Source: Pseudomonas cremoricolorata
GTDB lineage: Bacteria > Pseudomonadota > Gammaproteobacteria > Pseudomonadales > Pseudomonadaceae
Reading direction: 5' to 3'
Assembly: GCF_000759535.1 (NCBI RefSeq)
Contig: NZ_CP009455.1
Span: forward strand, 4,092,001 to 4,156,000
DNA: 64,000 nt
This document shows, one piece after another, positions 24,987 to 34,943 of the stretch; within the stretch, counting starts at the first letter, position 1; every line of letters begins with the position of its first letter. The position numbers were made by a program, and so were the translations under genes. The notes under the pieces are model-generated. The model was not told the origin of the DNA, searched no databases, and was given only the letters and a program-made list of their open reading frames with translations.

Positions 24987-25922
24987 TCATCGCGACGGCC
25001 TGCGTGCCACCAGCAACCCGGCCAGCAGGATCAGCAGCATGCCGACCCAGGTATGGGCAGTGGGCACCTCATCGAACAACCAATAGCCCCAGAAGCAGGC
25101 GAAGATCAGGTAGGCGTAGTCGAACGTGCCCACCAATGCAGCGGGCGCCAGCTGGTAGGCCCGGGCGGTGGAGATGTTGATCATGACCAGTACCAACGCG
25201 TAGGCGGTAATGAAGAGGGCCTCATGCACGCCAAGCGGCTGCCAGGTCGCCAGCAGAAACGGCACATTGGCGGCGGCTTGGGTGAATACCTGCGAAGCCA
25301 CTGCCCCGCCGCAGGACGCAAGGAGGAATACCACATTCAAGGCAAACGCCAGAACCACGGGATGTTCACCGCGACAGTGGCGCCGGGTGACGACCATGGC
25401 CATGGCATAGAAGATCGCCGCCACCACTGGTAGCAATGCGGCGAGCGAAAAGCCGAGGGAGCCTGGTTCGAGCACGATGACCACCCCGGCAAAGCCGAGC
25501 ACGACCGCCAGCCAACCGAACGGCGACAGGCGCTCGTTGCCCCACCAGGCGGCGAACAGTGCGATGAACAGCGGCGCGGTATAGATCGCCACTGCTGCCA
25601 CCGACAGCGGAATCAGCGGCAACGCAGCGTAGTAGGTGATCCACATCACCAGCAACAGCACACTGCGCAAAGCAGCCCAGCGCAGGGAACGAATGCGAAT
25701 GCGCCGAGCCCGAACCTGCCGGAACAGCCAGGCGCCAAGCGTCGGCACCGAGATGAACGAGACGCCGAGAAACAACTGCCAAAGCGGCATGCGCAGGCTG
25801 AAATACTTGACCGAGGCATCGGCCATCGCCAGCAGGAACACCGCCAGGGTGATCAGCGCGACCCCCTGCATGGCCTGATCGTCAAGAGCAGTATGGGGGT
25901 CTGTCAGAGGGTGATCATTCAT
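24987..25922 (-). CDS. EamA/DMT family transporter
   Basis: A 311-residue inner-membrane protein with ten hydrophobic segments arranged as two EamA repeats (about residues 20-155 and 165-305), the RhaT/YdcZ-like drug/metabolite exporter plan. Typical motifs are the helix-end PLIPLSVAAVAIYTAPLF in repeat one and APAALVGTFDYAYLIF in repeat two. Such proteins usually export amino acids, nucleosides or metabolites; the substrate is not predictable. The ATG at 25922 follows AGGAACC. It precedes the nucleotidyltransferase-like gene on the same strand, with 25 bases between them, so the two may be co-transcribed. Confidence 0.85.
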   Translation of the reverse strand: MNDHPLTDPHTALDDQAMQGVALITLAVFLLAMADASVKYFSLRMPLWQLFLGVSFISVPTLGAWLFRQVRARRIRIRSLRWAALRSVLLLVMWITYYAALPLIPLSVAAVAIYTAPLFIALFAAWWGNERLSPFGWLAVVLGFAGVVIVLEPGSLGFSLAALLPVVAAIFYAMAMVVTRRHCRGEHPVVLAFALNVVFLLASCGGAVASQVFTQAAANVPFLLATWQPLGVHEALFITAYALVLVMINISTARAYQLAPAALVGTFDYAYLIFACFWGYWLFDEVPTAHTWVGMLLILLAGLLVARRPSR

Positions 25923-25979
25923 TGGCTGGGTTCCTGCCGGGCAAGGCTTGCAGCTTAGTCGCTCATCAGCGTTACGCCG

Positions 25980-26438
25980 CTATTGAACGCGTTTGCCGAT
26001 CACTTTTTCGGTCTTGGCGTCTTCGAGCCAGACGATCAGTCTGTTGAGCCCGATGTAACGGGTGCGAGCCATGATCTTCTGCCCAGGCTCTGCATCGAAC
26101 TCGAAGTCTGCCATCAAGTAGCTGCCCGGTACGTTGTATTTGAGCTGGACGGTGTAATGCCCAGGTTCGAGCATGGCGCGCTGCGGAGAGCCATTCTTGT
26201 AGTAGTAGGTGGCGAAGGGAATGTCGCCCACCTTCTTGTCATTGATGCGGATGATGTCCAGGTTCGGCTGCATGTCTGCCCAGCGACGGTTGGGTTGCCC
26301 GGCGTAGGTTTCGGTTTCCAGAACGGTGTAGCTGGAGGTATCAGCGAGTTGTTCGGGCTTGACGTTCGAATAAGGCCCCATTTGCGCGCAGCCTTGTAAT
26401 GCCAGCAGTACAACGCCAGCCAGTAGTACTTTTATCAC
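25980..26438 (-). CDS. Lipoprotein of unknown function
   Basis: A 152-residue precursor with a lipoprotein signal (MIKVLLAGVVLLALQGCAQ; acylated Cys17) starting from a GTG at 26438 that has AAGGA upstream. The mature part is beta-rich, with MLEPGHYTVQLKYNVPGSY and the phrase EPGQKIMARTRY, a layout reminiscent of small DUF2846-type periplasmic proteins that handle extracellular ligands. A longer frame exists but would bury the signal peptide. It begins a run of three small lipoprotein genes on this strand. Family not named with confidence. Confidence 0.72.
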   Translation of the reverse strand: MIKVLLAGVVLLALQGCAQMGPYSNVKPEQLADTSSYTVLETETYAGQPNRRWADMQPNLDIIRINDKKVGDIPFATYYYKNGSPQRAMLEPGHYTVQLKYNVPGSYLMADFEFDAEPGQKIMARTRYIGLNRLIVWLEDAKTEKVIGKRVQ

Positions 26439-26503
26439 CTGTAAATCCTTGCGGGAGTGGAATCGAATCTTGAACGCCGCCTGGCCAGGGCGGCGTTGGG
26501 GGA

Positions 26504-26674
26504 TCACGGCGTGAAGCCTTTATCCTTGCTTTCATCCGATGGCGTGATGTTCCACAGGTTGTCGCTTGACGCCTCCTGCGCCTGGGCCTTTTCGTCGTCC
26601 TCGGATTCGAAACACCCGCTGAGTGACAGCGCGGTGACGGCCACTAGCAGTGCGCCGAGTACAGTGCGTTTCAT
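26504..26674 (-). CDS. Small acidic lipoprotein, 56 residues
   Basis: MKRTVLGALLVAVTALSLSG followed by the lipobox Cys (LSGC), then a short acidic tail (FESEDDEKAQAQE...). AAGGAAC precedes the ATG at 26674. Mature length is only about 35 residues, so it is a lipid-anchored peptide of unknown role. It lies between two other lipoprotein genes in the same orientation. Confidence 0.65.
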   Translation of the reverse strand: MKRTVLGALLVAVTALSLSGCFESEDDEKAQAQEASSDNLWNITPSDESKDKGFTP

Positions 26675-26777
26675 GAAGTTCCTTGCTGCCAATGGCTAGG
26701 CGTTATATCGAACAGTCTTCGACATCGCGCAATCCAAGTTCATCGGGTTGGCCTGAGCCCTGATACCGGTTTGAAAT

Positions 26778-26999
26778 CTACCAAGTCTTGGCATCGGACT
26801 TCTGATAGGAACCGCGGGTCATGCACTTCTCCATCAGCCCTTCCCGATCCGGGCTGTCCGGCAGTGACTTGATATGATCGGGCGTGCAGTTCTGATCGTT
26901 CGCTTCATAGGCGGTTTTGTCGATGGATTCACCGCATGCGGTCAACAGTGTTGCCGAGAACAGCGTTGCGCAGAAAGCCGTCAGTGTTTTGCCAAACAT
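26778..26999 (-). CDS. TrbK-like small lipoprotein
   Basis: A 73-residue precursor with lipobox LLTACG (Cys22). The mature segment, with NCTPDHIKSLPDS, then LMEKCMTRGSYQKSDAKTW, has the two-cysteine pattern and the xRGxFKxSxxxxW ending of TrbK, the entry-exclusion lipoprotein of IncP plasmids, and of its many chromosomal relatives. In this chromosome there is no conjugation gene near it. AAGGAAT precedes the ATG. Whether it excludes incoming conjugative DNA or has taken another envelope role is unknown. Confidence 0.6.
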   Translation of the reverse strand: MFGKTLTAFCATLFSATLLTACGESIDKTAYEANDQNCTPDHIKSLPDSPDREGLMEKCMTRGSYQKSDAKTW

Positions 27000-27132
27000 G
27001 GAATCATTCCTTGAAAGTTGGGCGCCCGTTATAGCAAACAGCGGGTGGCCGTTGCAAAATAGGCTGTTGTTTTCGCGCGGTCGGCGTAGCGCCCACGCCG
27101 GTCATTTGCCTTTCTGACTCAAGGACAGAGCC

Positions 27133-27786
27133 GTGATGACGTCACCTGAAAAGATCGTTTTTCTTCCCGGTGCTTCTGGCAATACCCATTTCTGGGAACC
27201 GGTCGCTGACCATCTGAACACGCCCATCGCCCGGCAACACCTGGGCTGGCCCGGCTTCGGCCAGACTCCCGCCAACCCGGACATCACGTGCTTGGAAGAC
27301 CTCGCTCAAGGGGTTATCGCGCAGCTCGAAGGCCCCGTCGCACTGATCGCGCAGTCGATGGGCGGCGTGGTCGCAGTGCACATCGCGCTGAGCCGCCCAG
27401 AGCTAGTGACGCATCTGATTCTGTCGGTCACCTCAGGCGGTCTGGACCTGTCTGGGTTCGGCGCCGCGGACTGGCGCACGGAGCTCGAAGCCGAACAACC
27501 GGATGTGCCGCGCTGGTTCCTCGACGATCGCACCGACCTCAGCGAACGCCTGCATCAACTGCAACTGCCGGTACTGCTGCTGTGGGGTGGTGCCGACCCG
27601 ATCAGTCCGGTGGCGGTCGGTGAGCAACTTGCGCAACTGTTACCTGACGCGCGTCTGCACGTATTCCCGCAAGCAGGACACGACCTCGGACTGCGCCACG
27701 CAGCTGCAGTTGCGAAGTTGATCGATGAGCATCTTGGCGATTGTGCGCGTACTGCACATCCAGCACCACGACTGACAAATCCGTGA
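27133..27786 (+). CDS. Alpha/beta hydrolase
   Basis: A 217-residue cytoplasmic hydrolase. The catalytic triad is readable: nucleophile Ser75 in AQSMGG, Asp155 in GGADPISP and His183 in QAGHDLG; the oxyanion-hole loop is LPGASGN at the N-terminus. It lacks a sizeable lid, like small esterase and MenH-like enzymes. Two adjacent starts (GTG 27133 and ATG 27136) serve the same AAGGA box; the ATG is equally plausible. Substrate unknown. A weak stem-loop follows at 27843. Confidence 0.85.
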   Translation: MMTSPEKIVFLPGASGNTHFWEPVADHLNTPIARQHLGWPGFGQTPANPDITCLEDLAQGVIAQLEGPVALIAQSMGGVVAVHIALSRPELVTHLILSVTSGGLDLSGFGAADWRTELEAEQPDVPRWFLDDRTDLSERLHQLQLPVLLLWGGADPISPVAVGEQLAQLLPDARLHVFPQAGHDLGLRHAAAVAKLIDEHLGDCARTAHPAPRLTNP

Positions 27787-27842
27787 TAAACACCTGGCGC
27801 CTGCACTCACGGCTTCGCGGTACGCTGAAAGAACCCAACTGG

Positions 27843-27866
27843 CACGGCCTAGTGGCCGTGTATTTA
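27843..27866 (+). terminator. Possible terminator hairpin
   Basis: CACGGCC-TAGT-GGCCGTG (27843-27860) followed by TATTTAT. It lies 57 bases after the hydrolase stop. The T tract is poor, so this is only a moderate terminator candidate. Confidence 0.4.
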
Positions 27867-27992
27867 TCCAGCCAAGCAACTTCGCACGCGCATGTACACA
27901 CCAGCACCGTGCTAGGATGGCGCCGGGCAAATACCCACTAATTGATCGGTACGCCTCGCCATGGATGAGGCGTAGTGTGCAAGGAGCTGTTC

Positions 27993-28733
27993 ATGTCTTT
28001 CCGTTCTTCGGCGTTGATCGCCACATTCGCTGCACTGTCGAGCATGGCTGTAATGGCTGGCGAGGATATCGCCGGTGTCTCGCTGGGTGCCTCTCTGGCG
28101 CAAGCCAAGCAAGCCGTCACGACTGCCAATGAGGACTACATCATCTCGCCGCTGTTGGGCGAAGGCATGCGTGAAGTCGGGGTCAAGGCGGTCACTGAAG
28201 TGCACATGCCCGGGCTGGGCCTGTCGGATGACGGCGGCCCCAGCGATGAATTTCTCGCGTTGACCGACAAGTCCGAGAAAATCTGGTTCGCCTCCCGCGT
28301 GCAACGTTTGCCAGACGGCGAACGAATCAACAAGCAAACCCTTGAAGCTGCGCTGGTGGAAAAATTCGGCAAACCCTCCACGATCGTTCCGCTGTCAGGC
28401 ACGCATTATTTCTGGATGTACGATCGCAGTGGCAAACAGTACTTCGGAAACACCCCCCAAGGCCCCTGCCCAGGCATCATGGGTAATGGCAACACAACCG
28501 GCTTCAACGGCATGACCATCCGCTACCCGCACCAATTCAGAGCCGAATGCGGCAAACGAATCGAGGCGCATTTCTCCGGCATGGACGCCAACATGATCTC
28601 GATGTACAAGCTGTCGATCACCGACTACAAGGCCATGTACGACCAGATCACCGGTGAAGAAGCGCAAGCCAAGGCCGCGCAAGAACAGCAATTGTCGGAT
28701 GAAAAGGCCAAGGACAACAAGCCGAAGCTCTAG
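27993..28733 (+). CDS. Secreted hypothetical protein
   Basis: A 246-residue precursor starting MSFRSSALIATFAALSSMAVMAGE, a Sec signal peptide with a likely cut after MAG or VMA; AAGGAG precedes the ATG at 27993. The mature protein has a repeated-looking N-terminal part (IAGVSLGASLAQAKQAV, a motif common in small periplasmic proteins of the GASL type), a pair of cysteines in GPCPGIMGNG and AECGK that could form a disulfide, and a charged, helical C-terminal tail rich in Lys, Gln and Ala. I do not recognise the family. Confidence 0.7.
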   Translation: MSFRSSALIATFAALSSMAVMAGEDIAGVSLGASLAQAKQAVTTANEDYIISPLLGEGMREVGVKAVTEVHMPGLGLSDDGGPSDEFLALTDKSEKIWFASRVQRLPDGERINKQTLEAALVEKFGKPSTIVPLSGTHYFWMYDRSGKQYFGNTPQGPCPGIMGNGNTTGFNGMTIRYPHQFRAECGKRIEAHFSGMDANMISMYKLSITDYKAMYDQITGEEAQAKAAQEQQLSDEKAKDNKPKL

Positions 28734-28749
28734 GCCCTGATTCCGGTAC

Positions 28750-28771
28750 GCCCTGATGACGCCATCAGGGC
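28750..28771 (+). terminator. Hairpin after the secreted protein gene
   Basis: GCCCTGATG-ACGC-CATCAGGGC, nine perfect base pairs, 17 bases after the stop. There is no T tract, so it may be a terminator with assistance or a 3'-end stabiliser. Confidence 0.45.
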
Positions 28772-28844
28772 AGTGCCGACAGTGTCGCAGTTCGACTGGA
28801 CTATCTGGGCAGAGTGCTCAGCGCATAGCATTGGAGACTCATCG

Positions 28845-29450
28845 ATGTCCCTGACCGTTGGAATCTATGTGTTCGATGACGTCGAAGTCCTGGACTTCGC
28901 CGGACCCTATGAGGTGTTCACCACCGCAACGCGCATGCAGCAACGCAGCGCGACGGGAGCGCCGCCACCGTTCGATGTCTTGACCATTGGCCGCACCACC
29001 GCCCCGGTCAAAGCCCGTGCGGGACTAAAGATCGACCCCGACCACGACATCCGCAGCCACCCATCCCTCGATTGCCTGATCGTGCCAGGCGGTGTGGTCA
29101 CGGCAGAGCTGGGCAAGCCGGATGTCATCGACTGGATCGGTCGCCAAACCACCCTCACCTCCACCGTGGCCTCAGTGTGCACAGGTGCGTTTCTGCTGGC
29201 CAAGGCTGGCACGCTCGATGGACTGCGTGTGACCACTCACTGGGAAGACATCGACGAGCTGAAAGCGATGTTTCCGGCGCTGGAGGTGGTGAGCGGCGTG
29301 CGCTGGGTCGATCAAGGCGCTCTGCTCACCTCGGCCGGCATCTCGGCCGGCATCGACATGAGCCTGCATTTGGTCGAGCGCCTGCACAGCCGCACGCTGG
29401 CAGAGCGCACCGCCAGACAGATGGACTTCGACTGGACGCAGAACCCATAA
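28845..29450 (+). CDS. DJ-1/PfpI family protein (isonitrile hydratase-like)
   Basis: A 201-residue protein of the DJ-1/PfpI glutamine-amidotransferase-like superfamily. Motifs: FDDVEVLDFAGPYEVF at the N-terminus, PGGVVTAE near 81-88 and the nucleophile elbow SVCTGAFLLAKAG with Cys112. The ThiJ-like arrangement, with Asp17 and Thr113 near the active Cys, fits the group that includes Pseudomonas isonitrile hydratase and the amidase-like domain of some AraC regulators. No HTH domain follows. GGAGAC precedes the ATG. The substrate is not known. Confidence 0.83.
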   Translation: MSLTVGIYVFDDVEVLDFAGPYEVFTTATRMQQRSATGAPPPFDVLTIGRTTAPVKARAGLKIDPDHDIRSHPSLDCLIVPGGVVTAELGKPDVIDWIGRQTTLTSTVASVCTGAFLLAKAGTLDGLRVTTHWEDIDELKAMFPALEVVSGVRWVDQGALLTSAGISAGIDMSLHLVERLHSRTLAERTARQMDFDWTQNP

Positions 29451-29821
29451 ATCCAGCAGGCGAGACGATCACTGGCCGCGCTGGCGGCCAACCCTCGACT
29501 GATTGCGATATTGATGCCCCTAGCCGATCGCGAGCAGCTCGCTGGCGCGCCGCTGGTTTGAAACGTCCATCGGCATCGTCTGATTTGCTTCCCGAGTCGT
29601 CGCGCACAGCAATCTGCGCTTCTCCCCGCCATGAGACATTTCAACAGCCGTACAATTAATGGCACGATGCCAGCAGCAGAAAGTCTCAAAAATACCGCGA
29701 TCGATCACAGCGACAGCACTGACAAGCGCCGTCCCTGCATAGCACCTCTTTGTGTTTCCTCACCCATCTTGCGAGCGGCAGACACGAAACATGCCGGGTC
29801 ATTACATATGAGGAACGCCCG
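29451..29821. other. Intergenic region before the GGDEF gene
   Basis: 370 bases in which I see no credible gene or RNA. It contains a TACAAT (29655-29660) that could be a -10 element for the GGDEF gene, with no clear -35 element. Confidence 0.4.
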
Positions 29822-30967
29822 ATGGACCTTACGACGCTTCATCTTACCGATGCCTTGGTGAACCTGACCTGCGGTGCGATGTGCTTCGCAATCTGGGCCA
29901 GCCGCCCACGTGATCGCTGTTTCGCCCTCTGGGGCATGGGCAGCTTACTGTATGGCCTGACAGCTTCGTGGTTTCCCTACTTGCCCACCGGTGTACTTGG
30001 ATTGGGCCTGGGTTACGCTGCGTTGCAAGTGGCCAATATCATGTTCTGGGCCGGATACCGCGCCTTCGATAACGTCCGCGTCCTGCCACTGTGGCTGGTC
30101 GCCTTACCCTCACTGCCGTTGATCGCCTGCCTGCTCGCCAACGGCCTCGGTAGCAGCGAAGCGGTGACCAACAATATTACCGTCGCCTTGTACTGCGCCA
30201 TTTCGACCGGCCAGGTCGTCTACGTGTTACGTGGACGCGAGTGCTGGTTCGACCAGCGTTCGATATCGGCCTACGCCGTCATCCTCATCATCGTCTCCAT
30301 CCTGGCCACGAGCTTTTCCACCGGCGCACCTGCGAACGATGAAGCGAGCGGAGCCCTGTTCATCCTCACCGATCATGTCATGTCGATCGTCTTCACCATG
30401 GCGGTGATTGCCATGGTAGGCCAACGGGACTTGCAGCATCTGATCAAGGCCTCGCGCCGCGACCCATTGACCGGCGCGCTTAACCGCGCCGGGCTAAGGG
30501 CCGTCATCACGCAAGCGTCCCCAGCCCCCGGGCTGATTCTCATCGATATCGATAACTTCAAACGCATCAACGATCAGCATGGTCACGATGCGGGCGATGA
30601 AGTGCTGCGGGAACTGGTGGCGCGCACCTATCCCATCATGCGCCCCACCGAGCACCTGGTGAGAATGGGTGGGGAAGAGTTTCTGATCATCGCCGATATC
30701 ACCAGCCAACAGCAGATCGTCGAACTGGCAGAACGCATCCGCACCTCGGCGCGCACTGCGCCGATTCAGCATACAGATACGGTCATAGCGTTTACCCTGA
30801 GCATCGGTGTTGCCATTCGTGGCCGCGACGAGCCGTTCGTTCATGCCCTCAAACGCGCAGACCTTGCCATGTATCAGGCCAAGGCGTCGGGCCGCGATTG
30901 TGTGGTTTTTGCGCCCTGCACTGGTACAGCCTGTTCTGAAAAAGAACAGACCCTGCGTTTGACGTAA
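29822..30967 (+). CDS. Membrane-bound diguanylate cyclase
   Basis: A 381-residue inner-membrane protein that should make cyclic di-GMP. Residues about 10-205 form some six transmembrane helices, and residues about 215-370 a GGDEF domain with an intact active-site loop GGEEF at 283-287 and the earlier RDPLTGALNR and LIDIDNFKRIND motifs. The inhibitory RxxD site expected just before the active loop is replaced (PTEHLVRM), so product feedback inhibition is probably absent. The start at 29822 follows GAGGAACG. Control of biofilm or motility is likely; the sensory input of the membrane part is unknown. Confidence 0.88.
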   Translation: MDLTTLHLTDALVNLTCGAMCFAIWASRPRDRCFALWGMGSLLYGLTASWFPYLPTGVLGLGLGYAALQVANIMFWAGYRAFDNVRVLPLWLVALPSLPLIACLLANGLGSSEAVTNNITVALYCAISTGQVVYVLRGRECWFDQRSISAYAVILIIVSILATSFSTGAPANDEASGALFILTDHVMSIVFTMAVIAMVGQRDLQHLIKASRRDPLTGALNRAGLRAVITQASPAPGLILIDIDNFKRINDQHGHDAGDEVLRELVARTYPIMRPTEHLVRMGGEEFLIIADITSQQQIVELAERIRTSARTAPIQHTDTVIAFTLSIGVAIRGRDEPFVHALKRADLAMYQAKASGRDCVVFAPCTGTACSEKEQTLRLT

Positions 30968-31338
30968 CCAGCGTCCGCTTCGACCAGCCCTTTCGTCTTG
31001 CGGCCACGCAATGGTGGGCTGTAGATCAACGAGGCAAGTGTTACAATCGCCCCTTCAAATCGGTGCCCAGCGCGCCGAACATCCGTGAGCGTCGCCAGTA
31101 CGACACCCGCCACACCTACGCCATCCTGTCTCTGCCCTGCGCAATGAGCCTGACGCCCATCGCCAGCCAGATCGGGCACCGCGTCGAGATGTCGCCCTCT
31201 ACCCACGCGAAATGGATCAGCTCCTCCTCGGACTGGAGGGAGCTGGAGAAGCGATCGCCCCGCGTCGGATCGGCCAGACAGGCCCATCACTGACAAGAGG
31301 GAACCAATACACCTCTGGAATCCCCGCAGGACAAGCAC
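30968..31338. other. Leader region of ybiT
   Basis: A 371-base interval. A TACAAT at 31042-31047 could be the -10 box, giving a leader of nearly 290 bases. A hairpin at 31218-31245 (CAGCTCCTCC with GGAGGGAGCTG, ten pairs with one bulge) stands about 90 bases ahead of the start codon. Whether it attenuates ybiT is unknown. Confidence 0.45.
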
Positions 31339-32925
<1,587 letters not shown>

Positions 32926-32942
32926 GCCTCGCCCAGTACTGC

Positions 32943-32970
32943 AAAATGGCGCTTCGGCGCCATTTTTTTT
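32943..32970 (+). terminator. Strong intrinsic terminator of ybiT
   Basis: AAAATGGCGC-TTCG-GCGCCATTTT with an unbroken run of T residues following. It has a UUCG tetraloop and a U-rich tail, starting 17 bases after the stop. Textbook Rho-independent terminator. Confidence 0.95.
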
Positions 32971-32999
32971 GCTGGCGACCCGTGCAAGGAGCCACGCCT

Positions 33000-33911
33000 T
33001 TGATTGAAACTCGCCTGTTGCAGCAATTCATCGCCGTCGCCGAGGAGCTGCATTTCAACCGCGCCGCGCAGCGCTTGCACATGGCGCAGCCGCCGCTGAG
33101 CCAGGCGATTCGTCGACTGGAGCAGGACATCGGCGCGCCGTTGTTCGAACGCAACAGTCGCAGCGTTGTGCTGACACCGGCCGGCACGGTGTTCCTGCAA
33201 TGGGCCAGAACGGTGCTGGAAACCCTCGATCAGGGCGTCGAGCACACGCGCCGGGTCGCCCAGGGCATGGAGGGGCATCTGACCCTGACCTTCATCAATC
33301 TCGCGCCCTACCGGCAACTGTTGCAGGTGCTCAGGCACTTTCGCAGCGACTATCCGGCGGTCGCGCTGACGATGCAAGAAGCCACCACCCAGGAGCAGGT
33401 CGATGCGCTGGAACACGGCCGCGCCGACCTTGCCTTCATGCGACCGCCCGGTCGGACGGCGCCGGGTCTGCGCTGGATTACCCTGCTGGAAGAGCCAATC
33501 ATCCTCGCCCTGCCCGCCTCGCATCGCTTGGCGACCACTGATCCTGTGCCCCTGGCCGCGCTGGCAGACGATGACTTCGTCGCTTCGCCAAGGCATCTGG
33601 GCCAAGGCTTTCACGACCAGATCGTGCAACTGTGCCACGCTGCAGGCTTCGCGCCGCGCATCGTGCAGCAGGCGCGGCACCTGCAGACGCTGGTGGCGCT
33701 GGTGGCCGGTGAATTTGGCGTCGCGCTACTGCCCGCCTCGATGATGGATGCAACGCGCGACGACGTGGTGTTCAGGGCGATTGAGGTAAACACTTCTGAG
33801 CAGTTGCGCCACGTGCCTTTGTTGATGGCCTGGCGAGAGCAAACGCCCAGCGTGATTCGCGACCAGTTGATCGAGCGACTACGTGAAGGTCTGTCGATCG
33901 ATACTTCATAG
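33000..33911 (+). CDS. LysR-family transcriptional regulator
   Basis: A 303-residue regulator. The HTH is LLQQFIAVAEELHFNRAAQRL with PPLSQAIRRLEQDIG, and the rest is the two-lobed ligand-binding domain. The start is a TTG at 33000 with AAGGAG eight bases before it; the longer frame would begin inside the ybiT terminator. The SDR gene follows 84 bases later in the same direction, so the two could share a transcript or the regulator could control that gene; LysR regulators usually act on a divergent neighbour, which here would be ybiT in the wrong orientation. Confidence 0.88.
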   Translation: MIETRLLQQFIAVAEELHFNRAAQRLHMAQPPLSQAIRRLEQDIGAPLFERNSRSVVLTPAGTVFLQWARTVLETLDQGVEHTRRVAQGMEGHLTLTFINLAPYRQLLQVLRHFRSDYPAVALTMQEATTQEQVDALEHGRADLAFMRPPGRTAPGLRWITLLEEPIILALPASHRLATTDPVPLAALADDDFVASPRHLGQGFHDQIVQLCHAAGFAPRIVQQARHLQTLVALVAGEFGVALLPASMMDATRDDVVFRAIEVNTSEQLRHVPLLMAWREQTPSVIRDQLIERLREGLSIDTS

Positions 33912-33995
33912 GTCTTAATCGGTAACGAATAAGATATTTTACGGATTAACTCATCCTGCCCATCATCGTGAATCGACCCTTCATGGAGACCCACG

Positions 33996-34877
33996 ATGAA
34001 TCCTCTACCTGATGCAGACAAGCAACTGTTCGACGGCAAGGTCGCCATCGTCACCGGGGCCGCGCAGGGGTTGGGCCTGTGTTATGTACAGGCATTGCTC
34101 GAACGCGGCGCCAGGGTCGTCGCCAGCGATCTGGGCACCGATCGCTCAGGCGCAGGGAGCGACCCGCAACGGATCGCCGAGATCGCCCGGCTGGCCCCCA
34201 ACGCCAATGGCCGACTCATCACCCACAGCGGCGCGCTCGACGACGAACCCGGCTGCCGGGCACTGGTGGAGCTGGCGATTGCGCAGTTCGGCGCGCTGGA
34301 CGTTGTCATTCATAACGCCGGCTGGGTCGGTTATCAGCCCATCGAGCAGCAGGACGAAGCCTTCCTCGAACGAGCGATCGGCATCAACCTGCGCGCGCCG
34401 ATCTGGCTGAGCAAGCAGGCCTGGCCGTACCTGCGCCGCGCCCCGGCGCCACGAATCGTGCTGACCACCTCGGACCGCGCCCTGTATCAGTGCTATGGGC
34501 AGCCGGGACTGGCGGCCTACGCGGCGGGCAAGATGGCGCAAGTGGGCATCATGAACGCGTTGAGTGTGGAAGGTGCGCCCCACGGCATTCTGGTCAATGC
34601 CATCTCACCGGTGGCCAAGACGCGCATGTGGGGCATCGAGCATCCCCCGCAGGACTTGAAGCCTGAGTGGGTCGCGCCCGGCGTGCTGTATTTGGCAAGC
34701 CACCTGTGCCATGACAGCGGAGTGATTCTGCGCGCCAGCAACGGCCAGTTCACAGCCACCCGGTTCGATGAAAACCCAGGGGTGAACTACCCCAGGGATC
34801 TGGCTCGGGTCGCCTGTAGCAGCGTCGAGGAGGTGGCTCGCGATTGGTCACGGATCAAGGACGTTGCCGCTGGCTGA
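33996..34877 (+). CDS. Short-chain dehydrogenase/reductase
   Basis: A 293-residue NAD(P)-dependent oxidoreductase. Cofactor motif TGAAQGLG (residues about 20-27), the NAG motif (HNAGWVG) and the catalytic Ser-Tyr-Lys set with YAAGK. The C-terminus is longer than in the minimal 250-residue SDR and has an AISPVAKTRMWG segment as in the multifunctional-enzyme-2-like group that acts on acyl-CoA or steroid-type substrates. The specific substrate is unknown. A LysR gene precedes it. Confidence 0.86.
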   Translation: MNPLPDADKQLFDGKVAIVTGAAQGLGLCYVQALLERGARVVASDLGTDRSGAGSDPQRIAEIARLAPNANGRLITHSGALDDEPGCRALVELAIAQFGALDVVIHNAGWVGYQPIEQQDEAFLERAIGINLRAPIWLSKQAWPYLRRAPAPRIVLTTSDRALYQCYGQPGLAAYAAGKMAQVGIMNALSVEGAPHGILVNAISPVAKTRMWGIEHPPQDLKPEWVAPGVLYLASHLCHDSGVILRASNGQFTATRFDENPGVNYPRDLARVACSSVEEVARDWSRIKDVAAG

Positions 34878-34943
34878 CGAAGCCGGAAGGTGCGCACACG
34901 CTGCCGCCCGGCATGCTTGGCTATGTGCACGCATCTGATCCTC

